Shown here piece after piece: positions 6,116 through 15,741 of a DNA stretch of 55,717 bases (positions within the stretch are counted from its first letter, which is position 1; each line of letters begins with the position of its first letter). A program made the translations under genes and the position numbers. Where the stretch lies: the NCBI GenBank assembly GCA_902631135.1, contig CACOXL010000003.1:1-55717 (forward strand), read 5' to 3'. The DNA comes from an uncultured Pelagibacteraceae bacterium. GTDB lineage: Bacteria > Pseudomonadota > Alphaproteobacteria > Pelagibacterales > Pelagibacteraceae. Below the pieces are notes generated by a model, which was not told the origin of the DNA, did no database searches, and was given only the letters and a program-made list of their open reading frames with translations.

Positions 6116-7658
6116 AATTAAAGATAAAATTCAACTTCTTGTAAATCATTACAATGCTGGAAATCTTCATTACGTAATTAAAGAAACAGAAAAATTACTT
6201 ATTAAACTTCCAAACAATATATTTTTAATTAATTTAATTGGTTCTTCCTATCAAAGGTTGGGTGATCATAAAACTGCAATTAATACTTTTTTACATATTC
6301 TAAATTTAGATAACAAAAATATTGCTGCATATAACAACTTGGGGAATACATTTAAAACAATAAGAAATTTTGAGGAAGCAAAAAAAAATTATGAGAAAGC
6401 CTTAGAAATAAATCCAGAATTTGTAAATACAATTACTAATTATGGAAACTTATTTTTTGAATTAAACAAATATGAAAACGCAATAGAAAATTTTAAAAAA
6501 GCTATCAAAATTGATAGTAAGGCAATGCAAGCATACTATAATTTAGGTTTAGTTTATCAGAGTATTGGGCAGTTTGAAAAAGCATTAGAAAATTTTGAAA
6601 AAGTTTTACAGCTAGATCAAAATAATACAAATGCCGACAAGATAATAAGTCGACTAACAAAATATTCAAAAGACCATCCGCACATAAAAAAAATGGAAGA
6701 AAAATTACATAAATCTAATCTAAATAACTTACAAAAATCTCATTTATGTTTTTCACTAGGAAAAGCATACGAAGATTTTGATGATTTTAACAACTCCTTC
6801 AAGTATATAAAACTTGGTAATGATTATAAGAGGAATACAATTAAATACGATCTTAAAGATGATTTAAAGACTTTTAGGAAATTAAAAGAATTCTTTTTAA
6901 AATATAAATTTAAATCAAATTTTACTGTTTCGAATAACAAAACAGTAATTTTTATTATAGGTTTACCTAGATCTGGAACAAGTTTGATTGAGCAAATTAT
7001 TTCCTCACACTCAAAGGTATATGGTTGTGGTGAGTTAGATTATATTACAAGAATTGTTAGTGAAAATTTTTTTGATAAAAATGTTTTAAGCATCTCAAAG
7101 CTCAATAATTTAGACCAAATTACCGCAGAAAAATTACAAAAAAAATATTTTAGCTTTTTAGAAGAATTTAGTTCAAATTCTCAATTTTATACTGACAAAG
7201 CTCCATTAAATTTTATTTGGGTTGGTATAATCAAAATTTTATTGCCAAATTCAAAAATAATCCATTGCAAAAGAAATCCTAAAGACAACATTTTATCTCT
7301 ATACAAAAATGATTTTGATGATCGCCTTAATTTTACCTATAATTTTAATGATCTAACAGAATTTTATAAGGAATATTTAAATTTGATGAGTTTATGGAAA
7401 ACAACTCTAAATGATGAAATATATGATGCTACATATGAAAATTTCATATCAAATCCTGAAGATGAAATCAAAAATTTACTTAATTTTTGTGAACTGAATT
7501 TTGAAAAGGAATGTTTAAATTTTTATGAAAATAAAAGACCTATTAAAACAGTAAGTGCAGTTCAAGCAAGACAACCATTATATAACAAATCTGTTAATTC
7601 ATATAAGAACTATGAAAATTATATGAAAGATATATTTCAAAAAATAGATAAATTATAA
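6102..7658 (+). CDS. TPR-repeat protein with C-terminal sulfotransferase domain
   Basis: The 518 residues split into an N-terminal array of tetratricopeptide repeats (about residues 10-200, with units such as AYNNLGNTFKTIRNFEEA and AYYNLGLVYQSIGQFEKA) and a C-terminal sulfotransferase domain (about 280-515). The latter has the PAPS-binding P-loop FIIGLPRSGTSLIEQI and the second nucleotide-contact region IHCKRNPKDNILSLY. This layout is like bacterial relatives of tyrosylprotein sulfotransferase. The acceptor is unknown; a protein or a surface glycan is plausible. It overlaps the ThiE-like gene by 14 bases. A hairpin shared with the convergent porin gene follows. Confidence 0.88.
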   Translation: MEKDKIKDKIQLLVNHYNAGNLHYVIKETEKLLIKLPNNIFLINLIGSSYQRLGDHKTAINTFLHILNLDNKNIAAYNNLGNTFKTIRNFEEAKKNYEKALEINPEFVNTITNYGNLFFELNKYENAIENFKKAIKIDSKAMQAYYNLGLVYQSIGQFEKALENFEKVLQLDQNNTNADKIISRLTKYSKDHPHIKKMEEKLHKSNLNNLQKSHLCFSLGKAYEDFDDFNNSFKYIKLGNDYKRNTIKYDLKDDLKTFRKLKEFFLKYKFKSNFTVSNNKTVIFIIGLPRSGTSLIEQIISSHSKVYGCGELDYITRIVSENFFDKNVLSISKLNNLDQITAEKLQKKYFSFLEEFSSNSQFYTDKAPLNFIWVGIIKILLPNSKIIHCKRNPKDNILSLYKNDFDDRLNFTYNFNDLTEFYKEYLNLMSLWKTTLNDEIYDATYENFISNPEDEIKNLLNFCELNFEKECLNFYENKRPIKTVSAVQARQPLYNKSVNSYKNYENYMKDIFQKIDKL

Positions 7659-7663
7659 AAAAA

Positions 7664-7688
7664 AAGGCCCCAATAAAATTGGGGCCTT
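7664..7688 (-). terminator. Rho-independent terminator of the porin gene
   Basis: A perfect 11-bp inverted repeat AAGGCCCCAAT / ATTGGGGCCTT with a 3-base loop lies between convergent genes. On the minus strand the stem is followed by an unbroken T run (the A run at 7657-7665), so it is a good terminator for the porin transcript. On the plus strand the trailing tract is weaker (AATATTTT) but could also stop the TPR-sulfotransferase transcript. Confidence 0.9.
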
Positions 7689-7713
7689 AATATTTTAAGA
7701 AATTATGTAATTA

Positions 7714-8694
7714 TTAGAATGCTAATAATAAACTAAGTTCTAAATGCTCATCATTCTCACCAGTTGTACCTAATAGGTTTGTAGCTTCTGAGAATGTAGC
7801 TCTTACTGTCATTGCACCTACTGTGTAAGCAGCATTGATAGCGTCAGTTGTTTCTGTAACGTTTGTTCCTGATGGTACATCGTATTCTCTGTCTTGTGTA
7901 GCAAATGAAACTTTCATTTCATCACTTACGTTGAATGCGATTGCGTATGCATCAATGTTAGTTCCGTTAGATCCACCTGTTCCATCGTGGAACTCAGCAT
8001 GTCTATAACCAACAGATATTGGACCTGTAGAGTATAAAATGTGAGCAACATTAGATGTATCATCGTTTGCAGAGCTATCAGCGAAATCTTTTGTAGACTC
8101 ACCATAACTTACTGTTAGACCATCAAGATATGGAACTGCGTAGCTTAAGTGCCAGTCAGACTGAGTCGCTGTAACACCTTCACCTTCAACTGATCCATCA
8201 CCAGTTCCAGCAGTACCACCACCAGATCTAGCTAATGAAACTGTTAGTCCCATCAATGTGTTTCTGTAACCAATTGTGTCGTTAGAAGCAGCACCGATTA
8301 CACCTGTTCCAGATACACCGTTCCATACTTCTTCGTACGCAGTTGGAAGAACGTCATCATAAGCAGTAGTTCCTTCTAAACCACCACCATTACCATCGAA
8401 TGATAATTTTCCTAAGTCACCCATATCAAGTGTTTGCCACGTTGATAAAGCTGCACCTAAGTTGTCATTAAACGTTCTTTTGATTGTAGCAGTACCAAAA
8501 CCAACATCACCAGTACCTGTGAATGCTAATGATGTATTAGATCCCCAAGCGTTACCAGTGTTACTGTTTGTACCACCTTGTGTTGTGTAAGTTACTTCAG
8601 CAGTACCTGATACACTCATTTCAACTGCGTTAGCAGAGAAAGCTACAAGTGATCCAGCTAAAGCTGTAAGACCTACTTTTTTTAAGTTTTTCAT
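7714..8694 (-). CDS. Outer-membrane porin (major, Rhodobacter type)
   Basis: The 326-residue protein starts with a classic signal peptide, MKNLKKVGLTALAGSLVAFSANA, cleaved before VEMSVSG. It continues as a Gly/Thr/Ser/Asn-rich beta-barrel sequence ending in Phe (LELSLLLAF), the C-terminal signal for outer-membrane insertion. It fits the alphaproteobacterial general porin family (Porin_4). Codon use is less AT-biased than in the neighbours, as expected for an abundant protein. A strong Shine-Dalgarno AAGGAG sits 5 bases before the ATG. It is a monocistronic unit with a strong terminator and a repeat-containing upstream region. Confidence 0.93.
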   Translation of the reverse strand: MKNLKKVGLTALAGSLVAFSANAVEMSVSGTAEVTYTTQGGTNSNTGNAWGSNTSLAFTGTGDVGFGTATIKRTFNDNLGAALSTWQTLDMGDLGKLSFDGNGGGLEGTTAYDDVLPTAYEEVWNGVSGTGVIGAASNDTIGYRNTLMGLTVSLARSGGGTAGTGDGSVEGEGVTATQSDWHLSYAVPYLDGLTVSYGESTKDFADSSANDDTSNVAHILYSTGPISVGYRHAEFHDGTGGSNGTNIDAYAIAFNVSDEMKVSFATQDREYDVPSGTNVTETTDAINAAYTVGAMTVRATFSEATNLLGTTGENDEHLELSLLLAF

Positions 8695-8699
8695 ATTTT

Positions 8700-8705
8700 C
8701 TCCTT
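8700..8705 (-). promoter_or_regulatory. Strong ribosome binding site of the porin gene
   Basis: On the minus strand AAGGAG lies five bases before the porin ATG. Many genes in this window show no clear Shine-Dalgarno sequence, so this one marks a highly translated message. Confidence 0.85.
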
Positions 8706-8721
8706 TTTATTATTAATAATA

Positions 8722-8775
8722 ATATGAACAGGTGATATTTATTGTAAATCGAAGCCAACTTGTAAAAAAAAGGCA
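8722..8775. repeat. Porin-upstream imperfect direct repeat, copy 1
   Basis: Read on the plus strand, ATATGAACAGGTGATATTTA...AAAAAAGGCA resembles the segment at 8791-8838 in the same order: TATGAA, then GTGATATTT, then a CAA-containing middle, then an A run and GGC. It lies directly upstream of the porin gene, where promoter or operator sites are expected. Function is inferred only from position and duplication. Confidence 0.55.
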
Positions 8776-8790
8776 TAAAATAACATTTTT

Positions 8791-8838
8791 TTATGAATTT
8801 GTGATATTTTTACAACACCAAATGTTATAAAAAAGGCC
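8791..8838. repeat. Porin-upstream imperfect direct repeat, copy 2
   Basis: This is the second copy, TTATGAATTTGTGATATTTT...AAAAAAGGCC, about 69 bases farther from the porin start than copy 1, with a 3-6 base length difference in the middle. Both copies lie in the 217-base gap between porin and the divergent DUF3576 gene. They may be tandem operators or a duplicated promoter. Confidence 0.55.
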
Positions 8839-8911
8839 AAAAAACAGTATTTATGAGAATTTAAGCTCAAGTTTTTATTTAAATAAAATTACAAGGATTT
8901 ATATATCTCTA

Positions 8912-9493
8912 ATGACCTCAAAAAATATAACCACATCTTTTATTAAGTTTTTTTTTATTTTTTCAATAATTTTAATTTTACAATCTTGCGGAACATTTAA
9001 TCCACCAGATGTAAAGGATAGCCCAATTAATGACGCGGATATGAGAAAAAGAAATATTGAAGAAGGTAGAGGTATTACACTTGGAGGAAAAAAAAGAGGA
9101 TCAGGAAATTTTGATTTTGCAACTTCTAACGAGATGTGGAGAGCTGCTTTAGAAATTTTAGATTTTGTTCCATTGTCAACAGCAGATTATGGTGGTGGTG
9201 TTATAATTACCGATTGGTATTCTGATAATTTAAACTCAAACGAATCCATAAAGATTATGATTAATTTCTTATCTAATGAAATTAGAGCCGATGGACTTAA
9301 TATTAAAGTTTATAAAAAAATTTGTAACCAAAGTTCAAACTGTAATACTCAATTAATAAAATCCAGTATAAATAACGATATAAAATTAGCAGTATTAAAA
9401 AAAGCAGCACAAATTAAAAAGCAGGATGGAAAAAGTAGAGCAAAGGATAACCCTTATACTGGTGGCACTTCACCGACTAGCAAAGGTGAATAG
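8912..9493 (+). CDS. DUF3576-family outer-membrane lipoprotein
   Basis: The 193-residue protein has a lipoprotein signal peptide ending in the lipobox LQSC (Cys at about residue 26). A conserved core follows: [33 protein letters not shown] recognise this core as the DUF3576 family of alphaproteobacteria. The role is unknown. The gene usually stands before leuS, as here, with a 2-base gap to leuS and followed by lptE, which hints at an envelope-assembly function. The C-terminus is polar and probably disordered ([15 protein letters not shown]). Confidence 0.85.
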   Translation: MTSKNITTSFIKFFFIFSIILILQSCGTFNPPDVKDSPINDADMRKRNIEEGRGITLGGKKRGSGNFDFATSNEMWRAALEILDFVPLSTADYGGGVIITDWYSDNLNSNESIKIMINFLSNEIRADGLNIKVYKKICNQSSNCNTQLIKSSINNDIKLAVLKKAAQIKKQDGKSRAKDNPYTGGTSPTSKGE

Positions 9494-9495
9494 AA

Positions 9496-12036
9496 TTGAG
9501 CAGATATAATTTTAAGCTAATTGAAAAAAAATGGCAGGACTATTGGGATAAGAATAATACTTATAAAGTAATATCAAACCCAAATAAAAGAAAATTCTAC
9601 TGTCTTGAGATGTTTCCATATCCCTCCGGAAGAATACACATGGGTCATGTAAGAAATTATACAATCGGTGATGTTTTAGCTAGATATAAGTCATTACAGG
9701 GTTTTAATGTTTTACATCCAATGGGATGGGATTCGTTTGGTATGCCCGCTGAAAATGCTGCAAAACAAAATAATTTAAATCCAAAAGATTGGACTGAAGA
9801 AAATATTAATGCAATGAAAAATCAATTAAAAAAACTCGGTTTATCAATTGATTGGGAAAGAGAAATTTCAACTTGTTCACCTAACTATTATAAACATCAA
9901 CAAAAACTTTTTTTAGAACTTTATGACAAGGGTTTAATTTATCGTAAGGAAAGCTATGTTAACTGGGATCCAATTGATAAGACTGTACTTGCTAATGAAC
10001 AGGTAATCAATGGTAAAGGATGGCGGTCAGGCGCAGTTGTAGAAAGAAAGAAATTAAATCAATGGTTTTTTCGAATTTCAAATTTTGCAGAAGAGTTACT
10101 TTCAGATTTAGACAATTTAGATCAATGGCCTGAAAAAGTAAAAATAATGCAAAAAAACTGGATTGGAAAATCTTTTGGATGCGAAATTGATTTTAAAATT
10201 GATGGTTCAGAAAAAGTAAAATCAATAAAATGTTATACAACAAGACCAGACACACTTTTTGGTTTTTCCTTTTTAGCACTTTCCGTGGATCATCCTTTAT
10301 CAAAATTATATGAAAAAGATAAAAATTTTCTCTCTTTTAGAGATGAGTGTTCAAAAACAGGAACTACAGAAGAATCGATAGCTCAAGCTGAAAAAATTGG
10401 TTTTAAAACTGAACTTTTAGCAATTAATCCTTTGAATGAAAATGAGAAAGTACCAGTATATTTTGCCAATTTTGTATTAATGGATTACGGCTTTGGTGCT
10501 GTATTTGGTTGTCCAGCTCATGATCAAAGAGACTTTGATTTTGCAAAAAAATATAATTTAGAAATTAAAACTGTTGTTAAACCATTTGATGAAACAGACA
10601 GTTTTACCGTTAACGATGAAGCTTATACTGGTTCAGGCACAATAATAAATTCTGATTTTTTAAACGGACTTAAAGTACCAGACGAGTCTATTGCAAAAAC
10701 AATTCAGATTTTAGAGGAAAAAAAAATTGGTAACAAAAAAACAAATTATAGATTAAAAGATTGGGGTGTTTCAAGACAAAGATATTGGGGATGTCCAATT
10801 CCAATTGCTTATGATGAAAAAAATCAAATACACAAAATTCCTGAAAAAGATTTACCTGTTTTACTTCCAGATCAAATAAATTTAAATACTAAAGGAAATC
10901 CACTTGATTCTGTAGACCAATGGAAGAAAATTAATATTAACGGAAAAAATTGTATAAGAGAAACTGATACATTAGATACTTTTGTGGACTCTTCATGGTA
11001 TTTTTTAAGATTTTGTTCTTCAAAAGATAATGATAATTCATTTAATAAAAATGAAATAGATTATTGGATGCCAGTAGATCAGTATATCGGTGGAGTGGAG
11101 CATGCAATATTACACCTCCTTTATTCTAGATTTTTTACAAGAGCTATTAATTTAAATAATAAAGAGTTTGAATTAAAAGAACCTTTCAAAGGATTATTTA
11201 CTCAAGGCATGGTTTGTCATCAAACTTATAAAGACCAAAATGATAATTGGTTGAGTCCTGATGATGTTTTTTCAAATAATGGTAATGATTATTTTATCAA
11301 AACTAAGCCATCAGAAAAAGTAATGGTAGGACCTTCAGAATCAATGTCTAAGTCTAAAAAAAATACTATAGATCCAGAAAAAATGATTGAAGCTTATGGA
11401 GCTGATGCTGTTAGATTATTTATATTATCTGATAGTCCTCCAGAAAAAGATATCCAATGGTCTGAAACAGGTATGACATCTGCATATAAGTTTATTCAGA
11501 AATTTTGGTCAGTCAGTCAAAATATAATAGAAATAGTTAATACTGAGTCTGATAAATCAATTAACAATGAAATTGAAATATTTACAAATCAGTCCATTGA
11601 AAAAATTAATACTGCTCTAGAAAAATTTAGATATAATGTAATTATTGCTGTATTCCACGAAATATTTAATTTCTTCAACAAAGTTTCAGAAAATAGAAAA
11701 AATTATCAAAATTTAAAAGAAAATTACAATAAAATTCTTATAGTTGTGTCTCCGGTTATACCTCATTTAGCAAATGAATGCTTAAACCTAATGGCTTCAA
11801 AAAATTTTGAATGGCCAAAAGTGAAAAAAGAATTTTTAGAAAAAGAAGAAAAAGAAATTGTTATACAAATAAATGGAAAAAAAAGAGGTAATATATTAAT
11901 TAATAAGAAAACTGAAGAAAATGAAATACTAGCAAAAATTAAGGAATTAGACATAATCCAAAAATACATAAAAGATAAAAAAATTTCTAAAACTATTTAT
12001 GTAAAAGATAGATTAATAAATATAATAATAAAATAA
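9496..12036 (+). CDS. leuS: Leucyl-tRNA synthetase
   Basis: This class I aminoacyl-tRNA synthetase charges tRNA-Leu. The 846 residues show the HIGH-type motif in [15 protein letters not shown] (about residue 45), the CP1 editing domain with TTRPDTLFG and [10 protein letters not shown], the zinc/LS-domain region, and the KMSKS motif as [12 protein letters not shown]. Length is normal. Translation starts at TTG 9496, two bases after the lipoprotein stop; TTG is supported because the family N-terminus ([14 protein letters not shown]) begins immediately afterward. The stop overlaps the lptE ATG by one base. Confidence 0.98.
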   Translation: MSRYNFKLIEKKWQDYWDKNNTYKVISNPNKRKFYCLEMFPYPSGRIHMGHVRNYTIGDVLARYKSLQGFNVLHPMGWDSFGMPAENAAKQNNLNPKDWTEENINAMKNQLKKLGLSIDWEREISTCSPNYYKHQQKLFLELYDKGLIYRKESYVNWDPIDKTVLANEQVINGKGWRSGAVVERKKLNQWFFRISNFAEELLSDLDNLDQWPEKVKIMQKNWIGKSFGCEIDFKIDGSEKVKSIKCYTTRPDTLFGFSFLALSVDHPLSKLYEKDKNFLSFRDECSKTGTTEESIAQAEKIGFKTELLAINPLNENEKVPVYFANFVLMDYGFGAVFGCPAHDQRDFDFAKKYNLEIKTVVKPFDETDSFTVNDEAYTGSGTIINSDFLNGLKVPDESIAKTIQILEEKKIGNKKTNYRLKDWGVSRQRYWGCPIPIAYDEKNQIHKIPEKDLPVLLPDQINLNTKGNPLDSVDQWKKININGKNCIRETDTLDTFVDSSWYFLRFCSSKDNDNSFNKNEIDYWMPVDQYIGGVEHAILHLLYSRFFTRAINLNNKEFELKEPFKGLFTQGMVCHQTYKDQNDNWLSPDDVFSNNGNDYFIKTKPSEKVMVGPSESMSKSKKNTIDPEKMIEAYGADAVRLFILSDSPPEKDIQWSETGMTSAYKFIQKFWSVSQNIIEIVNTESDKSINNEIEIFTNQSIEKINTALEKFRYNVIIAVFHEIFNFFNKVSENRKNYQNLKENYNKILIVVSPVIPHLANECLNLMASKNFEWPKVKKEFLEKEEKEIVIQINGKKRGNILINKKTEENEILAKIKELDIIQKYIKDKKISKTIYVKDRLINIIIK

Positions 12037-12476
12037 TGAAAAAAATTTTAATTTTATTCTTGTTATTATCTGCATGTGGTTACCAACCACTTTATAATTC
12101 TAGTGATATAAACGTTAAATTTAGCAAAATTAATTTATCTGGAGATACAAAAATAAATAGAAAAATTGTTTCATCTTTAGGATTTGTTGAAACTGAAAGC
12201 GATGATTTGAATAATGAAATTTCAATTATAAGTTCTAAAACAATTATTGAAACTTCTAAAGACGATAAAGGACAACCAGCAACATACAGAACAAATGTAA
12301 TAGTTGACGTTACTATAAAAAGTCTAGATAAGGTAATTAAATCAAGATCATTTAGTGAAAGTTTTTCCTATAAAAATATTGAAAATAAATATGATTTATC
12401 TGTCTATCAAAAAGATGTTGAAAATAATTTAATTAAAAAAATAACAGATGATATAATAGTTTTTATCAATTTATAA
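12036..12476 (+). CDS. lptE: LPS-assembly lipoprotein LptE
   Basis: The 146-residue protein has a short lipoprotein signal with lipobox LSAC, followed by GYQPLY, the hallmark start of mature LptE. LptE plugs the LptD barrel and delivers lipopolysaccharide to the outer leaflet. The context leuS-lptE-holA is the standard proteobacterial order. The ATG overlaps the leuS stop (TAATG), and the stop abuts the holA start. The sequence beyond the N-terminus is divergent, so the call rests on the GYQPLY motif, length and synteny. Confidence 0.9.
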   Translation: MKKILILFLLLSACGYQPLYNSSDINVKFSKINLSGDTKINRKIVSSLGFVETESDDLNNEISIISSKTIIETSKDDKGQPATYRTNVIVDVTIKSLDKVIKSRSFSESFSYKNIENKYDLSVYQKDVENNLIKKITDDIIVFINL

Positions 12477-13478
12477 ATGATAGTAAAAACATTTGAAATT
12501 AAAAAAAAAGAACTAAATAATTTTAAGTTTTTTCTAATTTACGGGAATAATAGTGGGCTTATAGATGAAATTATTGAAAATGATTTAAAACCCAAACTTT
12601 CAAAAAATATTTATAACTATGATGAAAATGAAATACTTCAAAACGATGAAAATTTTAAAGATGATATTTTGAGTAAATCATTTTTTGATAATGAAAAATT
12701 AATTATTATTTCAAGAACAACTGATAAAATATTCAAGTTAATTGAGGAAATAATAGATAAGAATATAAAAGACATTGTAATAATATTGAAAGCAAGCACC
12801 CTTGAAAAAAAATCTAAATTAAGGAATTTATTTGAAAAAAACAGTGATGTAATTTGCACCCCTGTTTATGAGGATAACAATCAATCTTTAAGTATGATAG
12901 TTAGAGAATTTTTAAAAAAAAATAATATTAATTTATCTCAGCAAATCATAAATATTTTAACTGAGAGAGCTAAAGGTGATAGGATAAATTTAAAAAATGA
13001 ATTAGATAAATTGAAGTATTTTTCTCAAAATAAAAGTAAGATAGAAATTGATGAAATACTTAATTTAACCAATTTAGCTGAAAATTATAATATATCTGAA
13101 TTAGTAGATAATTCTTTAGCTCAAAATAAAAAAAGGACCTTATACATATTTAATGAAAATAATTTTGTATCAGATGATTGTATATTAATTTTAAGAACTT
13201 ATTTATCAAAGTTAAAAAGATTGTTAAAATTAAAGTCAGCGATGACACAAAATAATAATTTAGATCAAGCAATATCTTCTTACAAACCTCCAATTTTTTG
13301 GAAAGAAAAAGATATTGTAAAACAACAATTAAAAATTTTGGACTTTGATGAAATTCAAGACTTAATAATGAACACCAATGAAATAGAATATCAAATAAAA
13401 AAAAATCCTGGTGTTTCTACTTTATTACTTAAAAATTTTATCTTAGAAAAAACATTAAATACTAATAATTTGCTTTAA
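12477..13478 (+). CDS. holA: DNA polymerase III, delta subunit
   Basis: HolA is the wrench subunit of the clamp loader, opening the beta clamp. The 333-residue protein follows the family outline: an N-terminal domain with FFLIYGNNSGLIDEII, a central DIVIILKASTLEKKSKLRNLFEK region typical of the AAA-like fold without a functional Walker motif, and the middle segment LTERAKGDRINLKNELDKL. It starts at the base after the lptE stop. Its 3' end overlaps convergent parB by 17 bases. Confidence 0.92.
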   Translation: MIVKTFEIKKKELNNFKFFLIYGNNSGLIDEIIENDLKPKLSKNIYNYDENEILQNDENFKDDILSKSFFDNEKLIIISRTTDKIFKLIEEIIDKNIKDIVIILKASTLEKKSKLRNLFEKNSDVICTPVYEDNNQSLSMIVREFLKKNNINLSQQIINILTERAKGDRINLKNELDKLKYFSQNKSKIEIDEILNLTNLAENYNISELVDNSLAQNKKRTLYIFNENNFVSDDCILILRTYLSKLKRLLKLKSAMTQNNNLDQAISSYKPPIFWKEKDIVKQQLKILDFDEIQDLIMNTNEIEYQIKKNPGVSTLLLKNFILEKTLNTNNLL

Positions 13479-14304
13479 TAATATCGATTATTTTATTTAG
13501 TTGATCTAAATCATGATAAAAAAAACTTATCGTTCCTTTGTTTTTTTTATTATTTTTAATGGATACAGATAAACCAATTTTTTTACTTACATTTTCCTCA
13601 AGATTTTTAATATTTGGATCAACATTACGGCTTATGGATCCTTTTTTCTTAAAAATTTTAACAAAATTTTCTGCCTGCCTAACTGACAATTTTTTTTCAA
13701 TAATCTTATTTGCTACAAATAAAGCATTATCTAGACCTACCAAAATTTTAGCATGACCAGAACTAATTTTTTTCTCTTCTACAAACTTTAGAACTTCATT
13801 CGGTAAATTAAGTAATCTCAAAGAATTGGTAATATAACTTCTGCTTTTTCCAATGAATTTAGACACTTTTTCTTGATCATAAGAAAATTCGTCTATCAAC
13901 CTTTTGTAACCTTGAGCCTCTTCTAAGGGATTTAAATCATGTCTTTGAACATTTTCAACAATGGCAAATTCAAGAGATTTAAGATCATCAGCTTGAGTTA
14001 CGACCACAGGTATTTCATGTAACCCAGCCTTTCTTGCAGCAAGCCATCTTCTTTCACCCGCAATAATTTCAAATTTAGAGTCATCGGAACTAGACTTTCT
14101 AACTATAATGGGTTGAATAACACCTCTTTCTTTTATTGATTTTGTTAAGTCATTTAAATTTTCCTCATCAAAATTTTTTCGTGGTTGAAATCTATTAGGC
14201 ACTATTTCACTTAATGATAATTTATTAGTTTTTGTTTCTACTTTAGTTTCTCCTATCAAAGATGATAAACCTCTACCTAAGCCTTTTTTAATTTTTGAAT
14301 TCAT
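13462..14304 (-). CDS. parB: Chromosome partitioning protein ParB
   Basis: ParB is a CTP-dependent clamp that loads at parS and spreads to organise the origin region. The 280 residues begin with the basic GLGRGLSSLIGE tail that stimulates ParA. They continue with the ParB/Srx N domain (GVIQPIIVR, AGERRWLAARKAGLHEIPVV, ENVQRHDLNPLEEAQGYKRL), the helix-turn-helix KFIGKSRSYITNSLRLLNLP, and a Lys-rich dimerisation domain. It overlaps parA by one base. A parS site lies in the neighbouring rsmG. Confidence 0.98.
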   Translation of the reverse strand: MNSKIKKGLGRGLSSLIGETKVETKTNKLSLSEIVPNRFQPRKNFDEENLNDLTKSIKERGVIQPIIVRKSSSDDSKFEIIAGERRWLAARKAGLHEIPVVVTQADDLKSLEFAIVENVQRHDLNPLEEAQGYKRLIDEFSYDQEKVSKFIGKSRSYITNSLRLLNLPNEVLKFVEEKKISSGHAKILVGLDNALFVANKIIEKKLSVRQAENFVKIFKKKGSISRNVDPNIKNLEENVSKKIGLSVSIKNNKKNKGTISFFYHDLDQLNKIIDIIKANY

Positions 14305-15098
14305 TAAGCCGCACTCCCTATTTTGTTTTCTTGAACAATAAATTCATCGGTAAAACTGTAATATGATTTGCTACCTACACAGCTTTTATCATATATTAAA
14401 ACTGGAACACCGTGTGATGGTGCTTCTGATAATCTTACATTTCGAGGAATTACTGTTTGATAAACTTTATCTTTAAAATAATTACGAGCTTCTTGTTCAA
14501 CTTGAGCAGACAATTTATTTCTTCTGTCATACATTGTAAGAAGTATACCCTGTATCTCTAATCTAGGATTTAAATTCACTTTTATTCTTTCGATAGTTTT
14601 CATTAACTGAGTTAATCCTTCAAGAGCAAAGAACTCTGTTTGAAGTGGAACCAACAAGGAATTTGATGACACTAACGCCATAACAGTTAATAAGCTTAAT
14701 GATGGAGGGCAATCAATTAATATATAATCATATGAAGCCCTAGAATCGTTTAAATATGCAGTTAATTTGGTCTTTAAGATGAATGCTCTATCATTATCAC
14801 CCGCCGTTTCCACTTCTAATCCTGATAAATCAACATTCGAAGTTATCAAATCAAGATCTTGAAACTGAGTTTTTTTAATTACATCAGAAATTGACATTGT
14901 TCCATTTAAAATTCCGTAAATTGTTTGGCCAGACTCCTCTGTATTTGACAATCCTAATCCTGTTGTTGCATTTCCTTGCGGATCGAGATCGATTACTAAA
15001 ATTTTTTTTCCTTGCTGAGATAAAGCAGAAGCAAGATTGATTACAGTCGTCGTTTTTCCGACCCCGCCCTTCTGATTAATTACTGAAATTATTTTCAT
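14304..15098 (-). CDS. parA: Chromosome partitioning ATPase ParA
   Basis: ParA is the ATPase that forms the gradient along which ParB-parS complexes move. The 264 residues contain the deviant Walker A KGGVGKTTT near the N-terminus, the LVIDLDPQGNATTG switch, Walker B YILIDCPPSLSLLT, and the conserved NPRLEIQGILLTMYDRRN segment. The start ATG lies inside the end of rsmG (23-base overlap), and the stop overlaps parB by one base. It belongs to the leftward mnmG-rsmG-parA-parB unit. Confidence 0.98.
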   Translation of the reverse strand: MKIISVINQKGGVGKTTTVINLASALSQQGKKILVIDLDPQGNATTGLGLSNTEESGQTIYGILNGTMSISDVIKKTQFQDLDLITSNVDLSGLEVETAGDNDRAFILKTKLTAYLNDSRASYDYILIDCPPSLSLLTVMALVSSNSLLVPLQTEFFALEGLTQLMKTIERIKVNLNPRLEIQGILLTMYDRRNKLSAQVEQEARNYFKDKVYQTVIPRNVRLSEAPSHGVPVLIYDKSCVGSKSYYSFTDEFIVQENKIGSAA

Positions 15099-15741
15099 GA
15101 AATTTTTTTTCCATTTTTTTTATGTTTAATATGAATGACTTTTCACTTGTTATGCTTTTCTTTTCCTCATAATCTAAATTCCATTCTTTAAGTGTATCAT
15201 TTAAAATTTGTCTTCCTGTGTCACCCATAAAAAAAATAATATTATTAAAATTTTTAAAATTCTCATTTATTAAACTTAGAACTACTGGCATAGGCTTAAA
15301 AGCTCTGGACATTATTGTTCCCGTTTCAATATTTTTAACTGTAAAAATATCTTTTTGTATTACTTCTGTATTCAAATTTAATTTTTTCGAAACTTCTTTT
15401 AAAAAAACGCATTTATGATAACTTTTTTCGTAAAGATTAATTTTTAGACTGTTTTTTAATTGTTTCATGACAATTGCAATTATTAACCCCGGCATTCCCC
15501 CTCCAGATCCTAAATCACAGGTTGTATTGCTATTTAAATCAACAAAATCAATGATTTGAGCAGAATCAATAATATGTCGCTCTCTTATATGGTCTTTTTC
15601 CAATGTTTTTTTACTTATTATGTTTATTTGCCTATTTTTTTCTTTAATCATTGAAATTAAGCTCTCGAGCTCATTACAAGTTTCACGTGAAACATTTAGA
15701 TTTGAAATTTTAGAGTAAGAATTTAAAATTACATTATCCAT
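15076..15741 (-). CDS. rsmG: 16S rRNA (guanine-N7) methyltransferase RsmG
   Basis: RsmG (GidB) methylates G527 of 16S rRNA using S-adenosylmethionine. The 221 residues have the leading LNVSRETCNELESL segment, the SAM-binding motif CDLGSGGGMPGLIIAI, and EKSYHKCVFLKEVSKKL. The codons for NVSRET contain a parS palindrome, a dual-use arrangement known from other bacteria. It abuts mnmG (shared base) and overlaps parA by 23 bases, the usual mnmG-rsmG-parAB order beside the origin. Confidence 0.96.
   Translation of the reverse strand: MDNVILNSYSKISNLNVSRETCNELESLISMIKEKNRQINIISKKTLEKDHIRERHIIDSAQIIDFVDLNSNTTCDLGSGGGMPGLIIAIVMKQLKNSLKINLYEKSYHKCVFLKEVSKKLNLNTEVIQKDIFTVKNIETGTIMSRAFKPMPVVLSLINENFKNFNNIIFFMGDTGRQILNDTLKEWNLDYEEKKSITSEKSFILNIKKMEKKFHENNFSN
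15679..15694. promoter_or_regulatory. parS: parS centromere site (ParB-binding) inside rsmG
   Basis: AGTTTCACGTGAAACA contains the 14-bp perfect palindrome GTTTCACGTGAAAC and differs from the 16-bp consensus TGTTTCACGTGAAACA only at its first base. It lies within the first codons of rsmG, next to parAB and about 9 kb from the proposed oriC, as expected for a chromosomal parS. I saw no second equally good copy in the window by eye. Confidence 0.93.
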
